A stretch of 64,000 bases of DNA from Semisulcospira habei (taxonomy: Eukaryota > Mollusca > Gastropoda > Semisulcospiridae), in contig BTPG01000004.1 in NCBI GenBank assembly GCA_036245525.1, positions 228,351,376 through 228,415,375 on the forward strand, in the 5' to 3' direction. The stretch's first letter is position 1; the number at the start of each line of letters is the position of its first letter. Positions 50,590 to 62,307 of this stretch are shown piece by piece. The notes beneath the pieces are model-generated. The model ran no database searches. It had not been told where the DNA came from and was given only the letters and a program-made list of their open reading frames with translations. The position numbers and the translations under genes were made by a program.

Positions 50590-51320
50590 CTCTCCAAGTA
50601 CCCTTGGCTTCCTCCCCAAGCAAATGTTGTTGTAAAATGAAACCACCAAAACAGTTGGTAGGTCCAGGGTTCATTTTTGGAACGCGCCCCGCGCCAATCG
50701 ACGCATTGAGTCTCATGTTGGCCCATTGCTTTTCCGAGGTGCGCGACATCGGGCGCATCATTTTTACATGCATGCGTGCCAGCCATGTGTTTATTTCTTA
50801 CACAACTGTCTATAATCGATGCTTGAAACAAACCAGCTATCCAGAACTGGCTTAGACTGAAACTGAAAAGGTAACATGACAATTCAATCGGTGCCGTTCG
50901 CTGTAGGAATGTGACAGGGATCATCCCGCTACGCAGCATAGATTATAGCCTGCAATTGATTCACTCATTAATTATTCAACCAATGAGAACCATCGTTCTA
51001 TAAGCCAACCTAATTCTCAGAAAACTTTAAAAGTAGGATTGTCTCCCTGTTAGATCTACGCCAATCACCTTGGCAATGAATAATTGACCCACTACTGATT
51101 GAATTGGCCCATTGAATTTTGACCGAGTGGGCCAATTGTCCCACAGCCTATTTTTAGAAAAATAAATCCTGTAGGTCAGGTGGCGACACACCTTCCCCAA
51201 GGAAAGCAGCCCAAACTTCCCCTCCCACAATCAAGTTCTGGAAAAACATTTTTCAAAGCCGTTTGCGGAAACACACCAGAGCTGGGTATGGACAGACTGC
51301 GGCAGTTTATCCCGAGGCTG
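50590..51320. other. No gene or repeat recognised
   Basis: About 730 bp without supported coding content; frames here are short and motif-free. Confidence 0.6.
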
Positions 51321-51840
51321 ATTTTGTAAAATTTGCTTATTGTCCTATGAAGGCTACGGTACACTTTACACATTAGGAGATTGATCAACCGTTTTAGTTC
51401 AAGGGTGGTGCCAGAATAGCTTGGCGCCCGAGGCCGATTCTGTAAAATTTGCTTATTGTCCTATGAAGGCTACAGTACACTTTACAGATTAGAAGATGGA
51501 TCAACTGTTCTATTTCAAGGGTGGTGCCAGAATAGCTTGGCGCCCGAGGCCGATTCTGTAAAATTTGCTTTTTGTCCTATGAAGGCTACAGTACACTTTA
51601 CAGATTAGGAGATTGATCAACTGTTCTATTTCAAGGGTGGTGCCAAAATAGCTTGGCACCTGAAGCGCCAAGCTATTCTGGCACCACCCTTGAACTATCA
51701 CTATCAGTCAAATTGATTTCAAGCAATGGGTGCATCAGCATGATAAGGGTCAAGGGTGGTGCCTGATACTAGTGATAGCGCCAAGCTGATCTGGCACAAC
51801 CATTCAATCAACATGGTCGATCCATCTCCTGAAACGGACA
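51321..51840. repeat. Family A variants: three ~121-bp partial units and a degenerate hairpin
   Basis: GATTCTGTAAAATTTGC, TGTCCTATGAAGGCTACAGT and CAAGGGTGGTGCCAGAATAG recur at a 121-bp step; only the third has its right arm (to about 51705). A further degenerate copy ends CGATCCATCTCCTG at about 51833. Confidence 0.8.
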
Positions 51841-52197
51841 CACAGAAATGAGGTCTTGCTTGTACACAAAGGGACTGTACTGAAGGACACCGATATTAAT
51901 ATTAATGTGGCAACATTCCTTCTTGTGCTAAATGAAGATAAGTAGTGACTGATCTCTCTGTTTATTTTGAAAAAGGGTATTTACCCAAAATATATTAATA
52001 AATTGTGTTGTAACTGTCTTTTCTAAGCGTGTTTCTTTCTCCGTTGGGTTCTTCTTTACAGGACACCAGTAACAGCCGTACATCACAATATTACAAGTAG
52101 AGAACCAAACTTCAAAGAATTTTGTTCACATAAGCATGGGTGGGACCAACACAAAAAAAAGTTTAATCCTGAAGCGAGGGTCTTGGGGCACTTTTCA

Positions 52198-52230
52198 AGT
52201 GAAAAAAAAAAAAAGTTTTTTTTTTTTTTT

Positions 52231-52261
<31 letters not shown>

Positions 52262-52263
52262 GG
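52198..52263. repeat. Adjacent A, T and G homopolymer runs
   Basis: A run of about 13 A, then about 26 T, then about 23 G. It may be a real low-complexity site or a sequencing artefact. Confidence 0.8.
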
Positions 52264-52892
52264 AATCCAGAAATCCGGCTGTAGCCGGAAAAGTCCCAAC
52301 CATGCATAAGTAGGAACCTCGTATAGCACACAAATAATAAACCGCATTTATATCGCGCCTAGCCCTGTTAAAAACAAGCTCAAAGCGCCTTGCACACAAA
52401 ACAGACAACTAAACAAGAACATGTCAATAATGAACTGAAACAAAACCAGGATCAACTCAAACCTGTAAATATATAGCCAGGATAAGAATGTACAATCAGC
52501 TTGTACTGTCACTCAAATTCTAACTTAAAGAGTTGCAGATACCTTATAATAACATCTTCAGGACGAAATTATCATTTCTTTTTCAGTATTGAATCTGTAA
52601 GTGTGGGGTGGGCGGAGGGGGGCTCTAGGCGATACCTGCGATACCTGGCGTGGTTGGTCGAGGACATCCAGTCCTTTCTTCATATTCTTCTTCATATTCT
52701 TTTCTTGTATTTCGCACTGATCAGCCGGTGGGCCTAGCGTGTTCTGGGGACTAGCAAGAAAAATCCTCATTTGGCACTGCTAACGCGCACCCTGCCACCA
52801 TACCTCAGCCAAACATAGAGCGTCATGTGCCCCTGCACTCACAGGGACTCATGAAAATCAGTACATTTTGCTGCGCGATACAAACCTCGGTG
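52264..52892. other. No gene; family B fragment and a dispersed short repeat
   Basis: 52335-52395 has ATTTATATCGCGCC and CAAGCTCAAAGCGCCTTG, a motif common in marine invertebrate repeats. 52809-52866 is a degenerate B palindrome. Confidence 0.5.
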
Positions 52893-54226
52893 CATCCTCA
52901 GACTGAAGCAGCCACCTGACAATAAGCCGCTGCCTGCTGGTCCACCCCAACCGTAGGAAGGCTAAGCCTTTGTCTGTCACACGATTATTATAGAATCCTC
53001 AGACTGAGGCAGCCACCTGGCAATAAGCCGCTGACTGCTGGACCATCCCTACTTTAGGAAGGCAATGCCTCTGTGTCACACGATTATTATAGCATCCTCA
53101 GACTGAGGCAGCCACCTGGCAATAAGCCGCTGACTGCTGGTCCACCCCTACTGTAGGAAGGCAATGCCTCTTTCTGTGTCACACCATCATTATAGCATCA
53201 GACTGAGGCAGCCACCTGGCAATAAGCTGCTGACTGCTGGTCCACCCCTACTGTAGGAAGGCAATGCCTCTTTCTGTGTCACACCATCATTATAGCATCC
53301 TCAGACTGAGGCAGCCACCTGGCAATAAGCCGCTGACTGCTGGTCCACCCCTACTGTAGGAAGGCAATGCCTCTTTCTGTGTCACACCATCATTATAGCA
53401 TCCTCAGACTGAGGCAGCCACCTGGCAATAAGCCGCTGACTGCTGGTCCACCCCTACTGTAGGAAGGCAATGCCTCTTTCTGTGTCACACCATCATTATA
53501 GCATCCTCAGACTGAGGCAGCCACCTGGCAATAAGCCGCCGACTGCTGGTCCACCCCTACTGTAGGAAGGCAATGCCTCTTTCTGTGTCACACCATCATT
53601 ATAGCATCCTCAGACTGAGGCAGCCACCTGGCAATAAGCCGCTGACTGCTGGTCCACCCCTACTGTAGGAAGGCAATGCCTCTTTCTGTGTCACACCATC
53701 ATTATAGCATCCTCAGACTGAGGCAGCCACCTGGCAATAAGCCGCTGACTGCTGGTCCACCCCTACTGTAGGAAGGCAATGTCTCTTTCTGTGTCACACC
53801 ATCATTATAGCATCCTCAGACTGAGGCAGCCACCTGGCAATAAGCCGCTGACTGCTGGTCCACCCCTACTGTAGGAAGGCAATGTCTCTTTCTGTGTCAC
53901 ACCATCATTATAGCATCCTCAGACTGAGGCAGCCACCTGGCAATAAGCCGCTGACTGCTGGTCCACCCCTACTGTAGGAAGGCAATGTCTCTTTCTGTGT
54001 CACACCATCATTATAGCATCCTCAGACTGAGGCAGCCACCTGGCAATAAGCCGCTGACTGCTGGTCCACCCCTACTGTAGGAAGGCAATGTCTCTTTCTG
54101 TGTCACACCATCATTATAGCATCCTCAGACTGAGGCAGCCACCTGGCAATAAGCCGCTGACTGCTGGTCCACCCCTACTGTAGGAAGGCAATGTCTCTTT
54201 CTGTGTCACACCATCATTATTGCATC
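52893..54226. repeat. 103-bp tandem repeat, 13 copies
   Basis: Unit parts CCTCAGACTGAGGCAGCCAC, CTGGCAATAAGCCGCTGACT, GCTGGTCCACCCCTACTGTA, GGAAGGCAATGCCTCTTTCT and ACACCATCATTATAGCAT. The right-hand copies share AATGTCTC instead of AATGCCTC, which marks recent local duplication. Confidence 0.97.
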
Positions 54227-54338
54227 CCTAGAGGAGGCAGTCATCTAGGTTTAAGTCTGCTACTGTGAACACGCCCACTGAGGCATTAGCCAATCAGAAA
54301 GCGAGAAGTCAGACAAACTCTGCATCTGCCCCGTTTCT

Positions 54339-54420
54339 ATATATACTGACCAGCAAAAGAAATGCAACAGTTTTGGAATCATCGGAAACACTAAAGTGTT
54401 TCCGGTGATTCCAAGCGTGG
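54339..54420. mobile_element. Family H end and adjoining hairpin
   Basis: TACTGACCAGCAAAAGAAAT, then a perfect stem TTGGAATCATCGGAAACACT / AGTGTTTCCGGTGATTCCAA (one mismatch). Confidence 0.7.
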
Positions 54421-55215
54421 TCCAACATCACCGAGCCGGGATCCTGCAGTGCGAAGTGCAGTGGTCCTGTAGCCCTTGCGGTCGCCACAAGCCATAAAAA
54501 ACTGGTGAGCAGCCCGGGCGAGGGCGCCCAACCTAATAATAAGAAAAATTAAATTAATCAATGCTTAATGCATGAGCACAATTTGATTGTAATAGCCCTT
54601 AAGGGATAATCAAGTTATTGAATTAGATTAAAATATGGGAGACAGAATACCCCTCTGTTTTTTCATCTCTATTGCCCAAAGCAAAGAAAGCGGATTAGAG
54701 GTTCCAGGAACCTAACCGTGGAAGGATAAGCGGTGTCGCGCCCCAGCGGCCTGGCGAACCGCTGAGCCGCTGGGAAGCAACCTTTTAACCCCTGTGTCGC
54801 GCACCACGATAACCGTACATACTCATACGTGTTTGCTACCGCGCCCACATGCTCTCACAGACACTAGACACTGTCCAGCGCCTGAGAAGCCGAGCAGTCG
54901 CTTCTGCATGTCCGTTTATGACTTGTCGTCTGGCCCGGGACTGGAAGCATCGTCGGTACGGTAGCCGACGCCAGCCCTCCGCAGTCAGTGACTACCAGCT
55001 TACTGGGCCGGGGCGCCTAGGTCACTGCCGTTGACATGGGCCCCACCTGGATGCTCAGTCCACCTGCTGTTTGTCCACTCTGGCCTGCGGAAGGACAGTG
55101 GAGCGGTTCACTCTTGAGGCCGGGTCCCGGGCCGGTGGAAGAATCATTGGTTTAGCCATGCAAGTAGAGGTTGTCAGCTACCTCTCCTGCTGACCAGAGC
55201 CCAGAACAAGGTATC
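54421..55215. other. No gene recognised
   Basis: Mixed composition; short frames only. Confidence 0.55.
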
Positions 55216-56715
55216 TTGTGCTTTACAGGTCCGGGACCACCTTGGGTCCCACCCTAAAACACTTGGGGGTCTCTGTCCAGCGATCTCTGACAGACGACAT
55301 CCTCTCTCTGTGGGACAGCAAGGCACTGCTTCTGATTGGGGTCCCCTTTGTACTCTTGGGCGTCTCTGACAGGCGAGCTCTGAAAGACGCCGACCGCTCT
55401 CTGAGTAACCACTTGCCGACCTGGTAACCCCCTGGGTGCAGTCAGTGTACTTCCAACTGACTAAAGTGTACTTTGGACTCACATATGTATTATTCACAAG
55501 CCAGTGAGTTGTCAGTTTCTCCAAAATGTGTATTTGTGTAAAACGTGCACATGTATGTGTACCCCAAGCAAAATAGTGTACTTCAATACGCCGAATGTGT
55601 ATGGTAAACCGGTCTGGGCAACCAAGCCACTAAGGTAGCAACGCAATTTAGTAATATTTAGGTAATTACCCCTTGTCAATAGACAAACAGAGAATCAGCC
55701 ACGACTTATAACTTTCATATGAGGGAAGAGGCAACCAAGCCACTGCTTCCGTGGCCACGATCTCCGATAGGCGTAGCACGCTCTCTGTGGGACAGCAAGG
55801 CCACTGCTTGTGCCCTGGGTCCGACCTAGTGGCTGTCAGGCGTCTCTGCCCGGTATCTGATAGGCGAGGTACGCTCTCTGTGGGGAAACAAAGCCACCGC
55901 TCTGACTTGGGTCCCCGCTTGTCCCTGCCAGGTGTCACTGCCCGGCGATCTGATAGGCGTGGTACGCTCTCTGTGGGACCACGCAGTCCCTGCTTCGGAC
56001 TAGGGTTTCGCCTTGTTACACTCTGATATCAGTGTCCGGCGATCTCTGATAGGCAACGTACGCTCTCTGCGGGACAACGAAGTCCCTGCCTCTGACTTGG
56101 GACCCACCTTGTTCATCTCGGACATCAATGCCCGGCGGTCTCTGATAGGCGTCGTACGCTCTCTGCGGGACAACGAAGTCCCTGCTGCTGACTTGGGTCG
56201 CACCTTGTAAACTCGGACATCAATGCCCGGCGATCTCGGATAGGCGTCGTACGCTCTCTGCGGGACAACGAAGTCCCTATCTCTGTGCGGGACAACGAAG
56301 CCCCTGTTCCTGACCTGAGGCGGCGTACGCTCTTTGCGGGACAACTAAGTCCCTATCTCTGTGCGTGACCACGAAGTCCCTGTTCCGGCCTTGAGGCGGC
56401 GTACGCTCTCTGCGGGACAACGAAGTCCCTATCTCTGTGCGGGTCAACGAAGTCCCTGTTTCTGACTTGAGGCGTCGTACGTTCTCTGCGGGACAACGAA
56501 GTCCCTGTTCCTGCCTTGAGGCGGCGTACGTTCTCTGCGGGACAACGAAGTCCCTGTTCCTGCCTTGAGGCGGCGTACGTTCTCTGCGGGACAACGAAGT
56601 CCCTGTTTTTGCCTTGAGGCGGCGTACGTTCTCTGCGGGACAACGAAGTCCCTATCTCTGTGCGGGACAACAAAGTCTCTGTTCCTGACGTGGGTCCCTC
56701 CTTGTTAGCTTGGAC
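55216..56715. repeat. Degenerate tandem array, ~105-bp units shortening to ~50-66 bp
   Basis: Units contain GATCTCTGATAGGCGTCGTA, CGCTCTCTGCGGGACAACGA and AGTCCCTG. At the left they are long and diverged. From about 56260 rightward they are short, near-identical units built on GGCGGCGTACGTTCTCTGCG. Confidence 0.9.
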
Positions 56716-57930
56716 ATCACTGTCGGCCGACCTCAGATAGAGTAGGACGCCAACGGAGGTAAGCGTTAACCATCGCTCTTCCAGTCATGAGGCGGACACC
56801 CACCAGCGCGGGTCGACTCGCCTCTTGCTCAGGGAAGGCCCTCCGCATGCTCGTCCGAGGGGCCCTGCAAGTCGCCACACATCGTGCAGATCCGAACCTA
56901 GTTACTGCAACAAGAGGGTACAAGATGAAAGAGCGAGCGTGGCCTCTAAGGTCACGCAATAACGACGCGCGCGCGCTGGCGAATCGGACATAATTGAATA
57001 TGTAGTCGAATCAAACGAGTGTACAGCGCGTGCCGACGCTCGGTGCTCCTTCCCACCCAAGGGCGCCGGTCGAGGGCATTCACCGAGATATTACCTGGCC
57101 ATGGCGGAAAAAAGGAGCAAACCCACGTATCACCATAACGTAACAGCACGCCACACCGCGCGACCGGTTCGGAGCGCAGGCCGAAGCAGCGTCCGGAAGC
57201 CGCCAGTCACAGTCTCCATGGCACAAGCCGTAGGTCCGTAGAACACACAGGTCGACGAGGCGGCACAGAGTGAGCACTACCACCCCCAGTCACGCCACCA
57301 TCTTCACAGTTCAAGTCCCAACGAACAGTCAAGGTCGAACGACCGGCCAAGAACCAAAGCGGAGCTCGAACAGACACAACCTACTTCTGCCAGCTAAGAA
57401 CTAAAACTGGGGTATGCTGGGTAACCTTGTACCGGATGTGAGTAAGGGGGCTATTCGGGTTGCATGGTCTATGGCCCCACTCCTGCCAACCCCCTTATAC
57501 GACACAACCAAATTTGGCTAAATTAGGCCAGCTAAGAGCCATTTCCTAAGTGTATTACCATCGGTAATGTGTTTTGAGAAAACAAATGTCACATTTCCTT
57601 TGCTCGTCACTAAAGCGCATCTGGTGATTCATAAAAATGTCGCATTTCTTTTGCTCGTCAGTGTGACTATAATACAGTTCCAGCCTCTAAAACCTACACA
57701 TTTTTGGGACCTAAACTGCCAACCATTGTCTAGACTGCTAAAAACTTATTCAGCTATCGTTTTCATTTTCACAAAGAGGAGTACTTTAAAGCTGTCTAAT
57801 GATTCGCCGTATCAAACAGCTCACAGCTGCGAACACTGGCTGCCTGCAAGTTATCTGATTAGGTGAATTGTTAGCTCAAAGTATTCCTGCTAGGGCCCAG
57901 GGAATACAAGACTGCTGCTTTTGTCTTCTG
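56716..57930. other. No supported gene; CpG-rich part, family H end
   Basis: 56780-57300 is relatively CpG-rich (GCGCGCGCGCTGGCG near 56968). 57551-57660 carries a DIRS-edge-like TTACCATCGGTAATG and a family H end (TTCTTTTGCTCGTCAGTG). No exon could be supported. Confidence 0.5.
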
Positions 57931-57934
57931 TCCA

Positions 57935-58139
57935 AGCCTGGGGCATGGAGATAGTTGAGGCATGTCAATGGCCAGTCTTACAGCAAGCTTGGGGTATGGA
58001 GATAGTTGAGGCATGTCAATGGCCAGTCTTACAGCAAGCTTGGGGCATGGAGATAGTTGAGGCATGTCAATGGCCAGTCTTACGGCAAGCTTGGGGCATG
58101 GAGATAGTTGAGGCATGTCAATGGCCAGTCTTACGGCTT
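57935..58139. repeat. 51-bp tandem repeat, 4 copies, just 3' of the zinc-finger stop
   Basis: Unit parts GCAAGCTTGGGGCATGGAGA, TAGTTGAGGCATGTCAATGG and CCAGTCTTAC; lies in the presumed 3' UTR of the minus-strand gene. Confidence 0.93.
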
Positions 58140-58145
58140 ATCAGG

Positions 58146-59234
58146 CTAGTGGACAGCCATGTGTTTTTTCAAGCTACCCGCAGTCTTGAATGTGGCACTG
58201 CAGTCGGTGCACTCTAGCGGCTGACTGTACGAGTGGATTCTCCGCATGTGCGCCTTCCTGCCGCCTGACTGGCTAAAACACGCTCCACACTCTTCACACT
58301 TATACTTCTTTTCACCAGTGTGAACCACCATGTGAAGCTTTAGACGGTTCGGGTAGAAAAAACCAGCGCCACATTCTTCACATTTATGCGGCTTGTCTCC
58401 TGTGTGGCTAGCCATGTGAAATCTCAGCTGACTAGGTGTAACATAACTGGCATCACATGCGGAACACTTGTGTGGTTTATTGCCAGTGTGAGTAAACTGG
58501 TGATACTTCAAATGACCGGCCGCTGTGAACGTGGCCAGACAATGGGTGCATTTAAAAGGCTTCTCACCCCCGTGCTTACCCATGTGAGCTCGTAGTAGCG
58601 AAGGCTTGATGAAACTGGCGTCACATTCTGTACACTGGAATGGCTTTTTGTCTGTGTGAGTAAAACGGTGGTAGCTCAGAACATTTGCACTGGTAAACGT
58701 AGCGTCACATTCTGTGCACTTAAAAGGCCTTTCATCCTCGTGAACCTGCACAGCGTGAGACTTTAAACGGCGGAGTGTTGTGAAACGCTCCCCACAATGC
58801 CGACACACGTGACGCTCAGAGCCGGTGTGAGTCAACATGTGACTATTCAAGTGGGACTTCCTAGCAAACCTTGCACCACATTCTGCGCACAAGTGTTTCT
58901 TCACACTAGCTCTCCCTTTAATTCCCTTGTATGTGCCGTCACTGGAGCTGTTTACAGCACACACCAGGGCATTCAATGACTTGGACTTTCTGCACGCACG
59001 CCTGGAAATATGCACCTTCAAGTGCGACTTGAGAGTGAAGCTAGCACCACACTCTGCACACAGATACGGCTTCACCCCAGTGTGTGTGACCATGTGTTTT
59101 TCAAGCTGGGTGGACCAGGAAAACCTCTCATCACACTGGGAACACTGAAGCCTCTTCCTACCCTTGTGCATGATATCCACGTGGGATTTCAAGTTGACAG
59201 CTGTAGAGAATGTTTTCCCACACGCATCACACTG
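58146..59234 (-). CDS. C2H2 zinc-finger gene, C-terminal fingers (frame 2)
   Basis: From C-D-A-C-G-K-T-F (59234) to H-M-A-V-H and TAG at 58146-58148, twelve C2H2 fingers run with 21-24-residue spacing and mostly T-G-x-K-P-type linkers. The third has Cys in place of the last His (V-H-I-S-R-R-A-C). It continues the array of the upstream frame directly; a Met-initiated start inside a finger (59192) is not believable. Fingers of this type bind DNA, so the protein is likely a nuclear transcription regulator; the target is unknown. No other domain (KRAB, BTB, ZAD) is visible. Confidence 0.85.
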   Translation of the reverse strand, partial: QCDACGKTFSTAVNLKSHVDIMHKGRKRLQCSQCDERFSWSTQLEKHMVTHTGVKPYLCAECGASFTLKSHLKVHISRRACRKSKSLNALVCAVNSSSDGTYKGIKGRASVKKHLCAECGARFARKSHLNSHMLTHTGSERHVCRHCGERFTTLRRLKSHAVQVHEDERPFKCTECDATFTSANVLSYHRFTHTDKKPFQCTECDASFIKPSLLRAHMGKHGGEKPFKCTHCLATFTAAGHLKYHQFTHTGNKPHKCSACDASYVTPSQLRFHMASHTGDKPHKCEECGAGFFYPNRLKLHMVVHTGEKKYKCEECGACFSQSGGRKAHMRRIHSYSQPLECTDCSATFKTAGSLKKHMAVH

Positions 59235-61418
59235 CCATGTGCTTCAGTAAGAGATAAGAGGACGTGAAAGTAGCGTCGCACTGGGAACATTTGCGTGTGC
59301 TGTGCCCTGCATGCATGTAGCGCCTGTGGGATCTCAAGTTACGCGCAGTCCTGTAAGAGTTTCCGCACTGCACACACCTAAACGGCCTTGCTTCAGACAG
59401 GTGGGTCAACATGTGAGTCGTCAGGCTCCCGGCTCGGGCAAACTTGGCTCTGCATTCTGAACACTGATGCAGATTTAAATCCACCTGAATTTTCTCAACT
59501 CGGTGCCTTTTCCCGATCCTGTGTCTCCTTGCGCTGCTGGAATCGGCAAAACTGGCAGCACAGTCTGCACACTGATAGGGCTTCTTGCTCAAGTGGGTGG
59601 CCATGTGCCTCTTCAAAGCGCTTGGGAGGGCGAAGCACAAACCACACTCGGCACATCTGTATGGTCTATCACCAGAGTGGCAAACCATATGGCGCTTCAA
59701 GAAACTGAACCAGGGAAAACTTGCGTCACACTCGGTGCACTTGTGTAGCTTTTTGACAGAGTCTTCACACGTGTGTGCCTTGAACTTGTTCACGCTGGAA
59801 AAGGCTGTGTTGCACTTTGCACACGTCTGAGTGTTTGTCTTGGTTTGGCTTGCATCAGCAGTACATCCGTGGGCCGACGTCAGTCTCTGCTGGCCCATGC
59901 ACATCTGTGCGCGGGCCAGCGAAGGCTGATGTTGACCCATGGATGGTGTATTCCCCTTGTGCATACTGTCATTGATGATACTCACAGCATCGATGGCTAC
60001 ACGCACATCACGATTAACACTCGGACATTCCGTTGTGCTCAGCACCGGGGTTGGACCACCACCGCATGAAATGTTTACGTTCATCTCGGCGTTTCCTTGC
60101 AGTGGAACACTGCCCTCGCTTTTTGACAAGGAGGCGTCAGTAAGAGCATCACGCCCAGAGTCTAGTTCCAGATTGCTCTCAAACCCTGGCTGGTCACTGA
60201 ACACTGGGCTGCTGCATTCCACCTCCCCGCCTGAATCATCCACGCTGTCTGTTGTTGGTCTGACTTGGCGCTGGACTGGGTCTCTGTCTTCCGTGTGGTG
60301 TCCTTCACCTTCAAACAGTGGCGGAGTTCCTGGGCGTTCGTCTGGCTGCTCTTGACTAGCGTGGGTCATCGCGTGCCTTCTCAAGCCAATGGCACGAGCA
60401 AAGCTTGCCTCACACTGTGTACACTGATGTAGCTTCACGTCTACTTGTCTCGTTTCCAGCTGGGCCTTGCGTCCTGAGTGCATGTAGTGTCTGTGCGATA
60501 TCAGGTTACGTGAAGTCTTGTACGATTTTCCACATTGCAAACATTTAAACGGCCTTTCTTCGGCCATGTGGGTCAGCATGTGCACCTTAAGGCTGTGGGC
60601 TCGGGCAAATCTTGTCTCACACTCTGAACACTGGTATGGCTTAAAGTTAAAATCCACCTGTCTTTTCTCAACTCGATGCTTCTTCCGGGTCCTGTGTCTC
60701 CTTGCGTTGCTGCACTCGGCAAAACTGGCACCACAGTCTGCACACTGATAGGGCTTCTTGCTCAAATGGGTGGCCATGTGTCTCTTCAGAGAGCTTGGGC
60801 GGGGGAAGCACAAACCACACTCCGCACATTTGAATGGTCTATCACCTGAGTGGAAAACTGCATGTCGCTTTAAGAGACTTAAGCAGGGAAAAGCAGCTTC
60901 ACAGTCAGGACATTTATGCGGCTTCTTGTCTGATCGTGACGTTTCTCTACAGACGTGCTTTTTCAATTTGCTCAGACTTGGAAAATTCGTTTGACACTCC
61001 TGACAGGTCTGAGGCTCTGCGTTTGTTTTGCCTGCGTCATTACTGCATAATCCCTTCCTCTTTTCAACAGTAGAACGCTTTGGTGTACTCGACACTTGAG
61101 AATGAGTAGCGATATCACCGTCGTGTATCTCAGTATCGTCTTTTAACGAGGGATCACGTTGACTCGTCGTCACGGGTGAGTTAGCAAGAGCATCCAACAC
61201 AGAGTTCAGATCCAGGTCGTCCTCAAACTCGGCTTCACTGCAAAACTCTGGGCTGCTACATTGCAGCTCAACACCTAATGTATCCGTGTCACTGGCTGTC
61301 GGCTGGAGTTGTGTGCGTTGGCTAGGACTGTCTCTCACCACAACAGCGGCATTGTCAGTGCTTGGGGAATCACTGCCGTGCCCATCTGCTTCACTCCGAG
61401 CTGCGGTGGACTTCGCTC
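59227..61418 (-). CDS. C2H2 zinc-finger gene, N-terminal part of last exon (frame 1)
   Basis: The open frame starts at a likely acceptor (TTTTTGTGCAACTTTTAG, AG at plus 61419-61420), not at an ATG; the first Met in frame is deep inside a finger, so at least one 5' exon lies further right. It encodes about 730 residues: an acidic Ser/Asp-rich leader, fingers 1-7, a second acidic linker, then fingers 8-14. The two halves are duplicates: V-E-L-Q-C-S-S-P-E-F matches V-E-C-S-S-P-V-F, and the fingers repeat in the same order, each half opening with a C2HC finger. The frame stops at TGA 59227-59229, inside the finger 14/15 junction. Confidence 0.88.
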
Positions 61419-61573
61419 CTAAAAGTTGCACAAAAAAGTGAAGAAGTCATGTGACACTCTGAAAAATGTCTAGAGCGTGTGCATGCGTGTGCGAGTTGTG
61501 AGTGCGCGCTTAGAGTTATAATTATTATAAGATAAGCGCATTATAAATACCGTAATTATTATTATTATTATTA

Positions 61574-62025
61574 TAATGGGGCATAGTTAGGCTGAGTTGG
61601 TAAACATCGCACTGTCTCTTGCTGGCCATGGATAATGGGGCATAGCTAGGCTGAGTTGGTAAACATCGCACTGTCTCTTGCTGGTCATGGATAATGGGGC
61701 ATAGCTAGGCTGAGTTGGTAAACATCGCACTGTCTCTTGCTGGCCATGGATAATGGGGCATAGTTAGGCTGAGTTGGCAAACATCGCACTGTCTCTTGCT
61801 GGCCATGGATAATGGGGCATAGTTAGGCTGAGTTGGTAAACATCGCACTGTCTCTTGCTGGCCATGGATAATGGGGCATAGCTAGGCTGAGTTGGTAAAC
61901 ATCGCACTGTCTCTTGCTGGCCATGGATAATGGGGCATAGTTAGGCTGAGTTGGTAAACATCGCACTGTCTCTTGCTGGCCATGGATAATGGGGCATAGT
62001 TAGGCTGAGTTGGTATACCTCGCCC
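61574..62025. repeat. 59-bp tandem repeat, ~7.5 copies
   Basis: Unit parts GGATAATGGGGCATAGCTAG, GCTGAGTTGGTAAACATCGC and ACTGTCTCTTGCTGGCCAT. The last copy runs into the left arm of the inverted repeat ending near 62070. Confidence 0.95.
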
Positions 62026-62307
62026 TGTACCTAGGTTAAACACACCACAGGCGCCATTGTTGCTACTTTCACACCAGAACGGTTGCTCGGATCGGTCATG
62101 TGCACCAGAACTGCGTGCGCAGGTAGGCTTCTGCACTTCTAGTGTGGTCTCGCACATTCACGCGGAAGATTGTGATAGCAGTCAAAAAACGGTTCGTCGA
62201 AGTTTCCGGAAAATAGCAACAATGGCGCTGCTGGTGCGTTTAACCTAGGCACAGGGCAAGGTATACCAACTCAGCCTAACTACGCCCCATTATCCATGAC
62301 CAGCAAG
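61965..62307. mobile_element. Inverted-repeat element with ~100-bp arms
   Basis: The left arm (about 61965-62070, GGCTGAGTTGGTATACCTCG..AGGTTAAAC..GGCGCCATTGTTGCT) is matched by the complement of about 62213-62307. The spacer of about 140 bp has no ORF over 65 codons. The outermost part of the arm is the unit of the adjoining 59-bp array. Confidence 0.85.

Noticed and set aside
57101..57247. 48-codon frame starting M-A-E-K-R-S-K-P-T in CpG-rich sequence as a first exon
   Set aside because: It ends in a stop without a donor and has no recognisable similarity; too weak to annotate.
59192..59194. Start codon of a separate downstream zinc-finger gene
   Set aside because: It lies inside a complete C2H2 finger whose first Cys pair is upstream in the same frame, so a broken single array is the better reading.
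61574..62025. tRNA-derived SINE head (AGGCTGAGTTGG resembles an A box)
   Set aside because: No convincing B box (GGTTCRANYCC) at the right distance and no tRNA fold; retained only as an inverted-repeat element.
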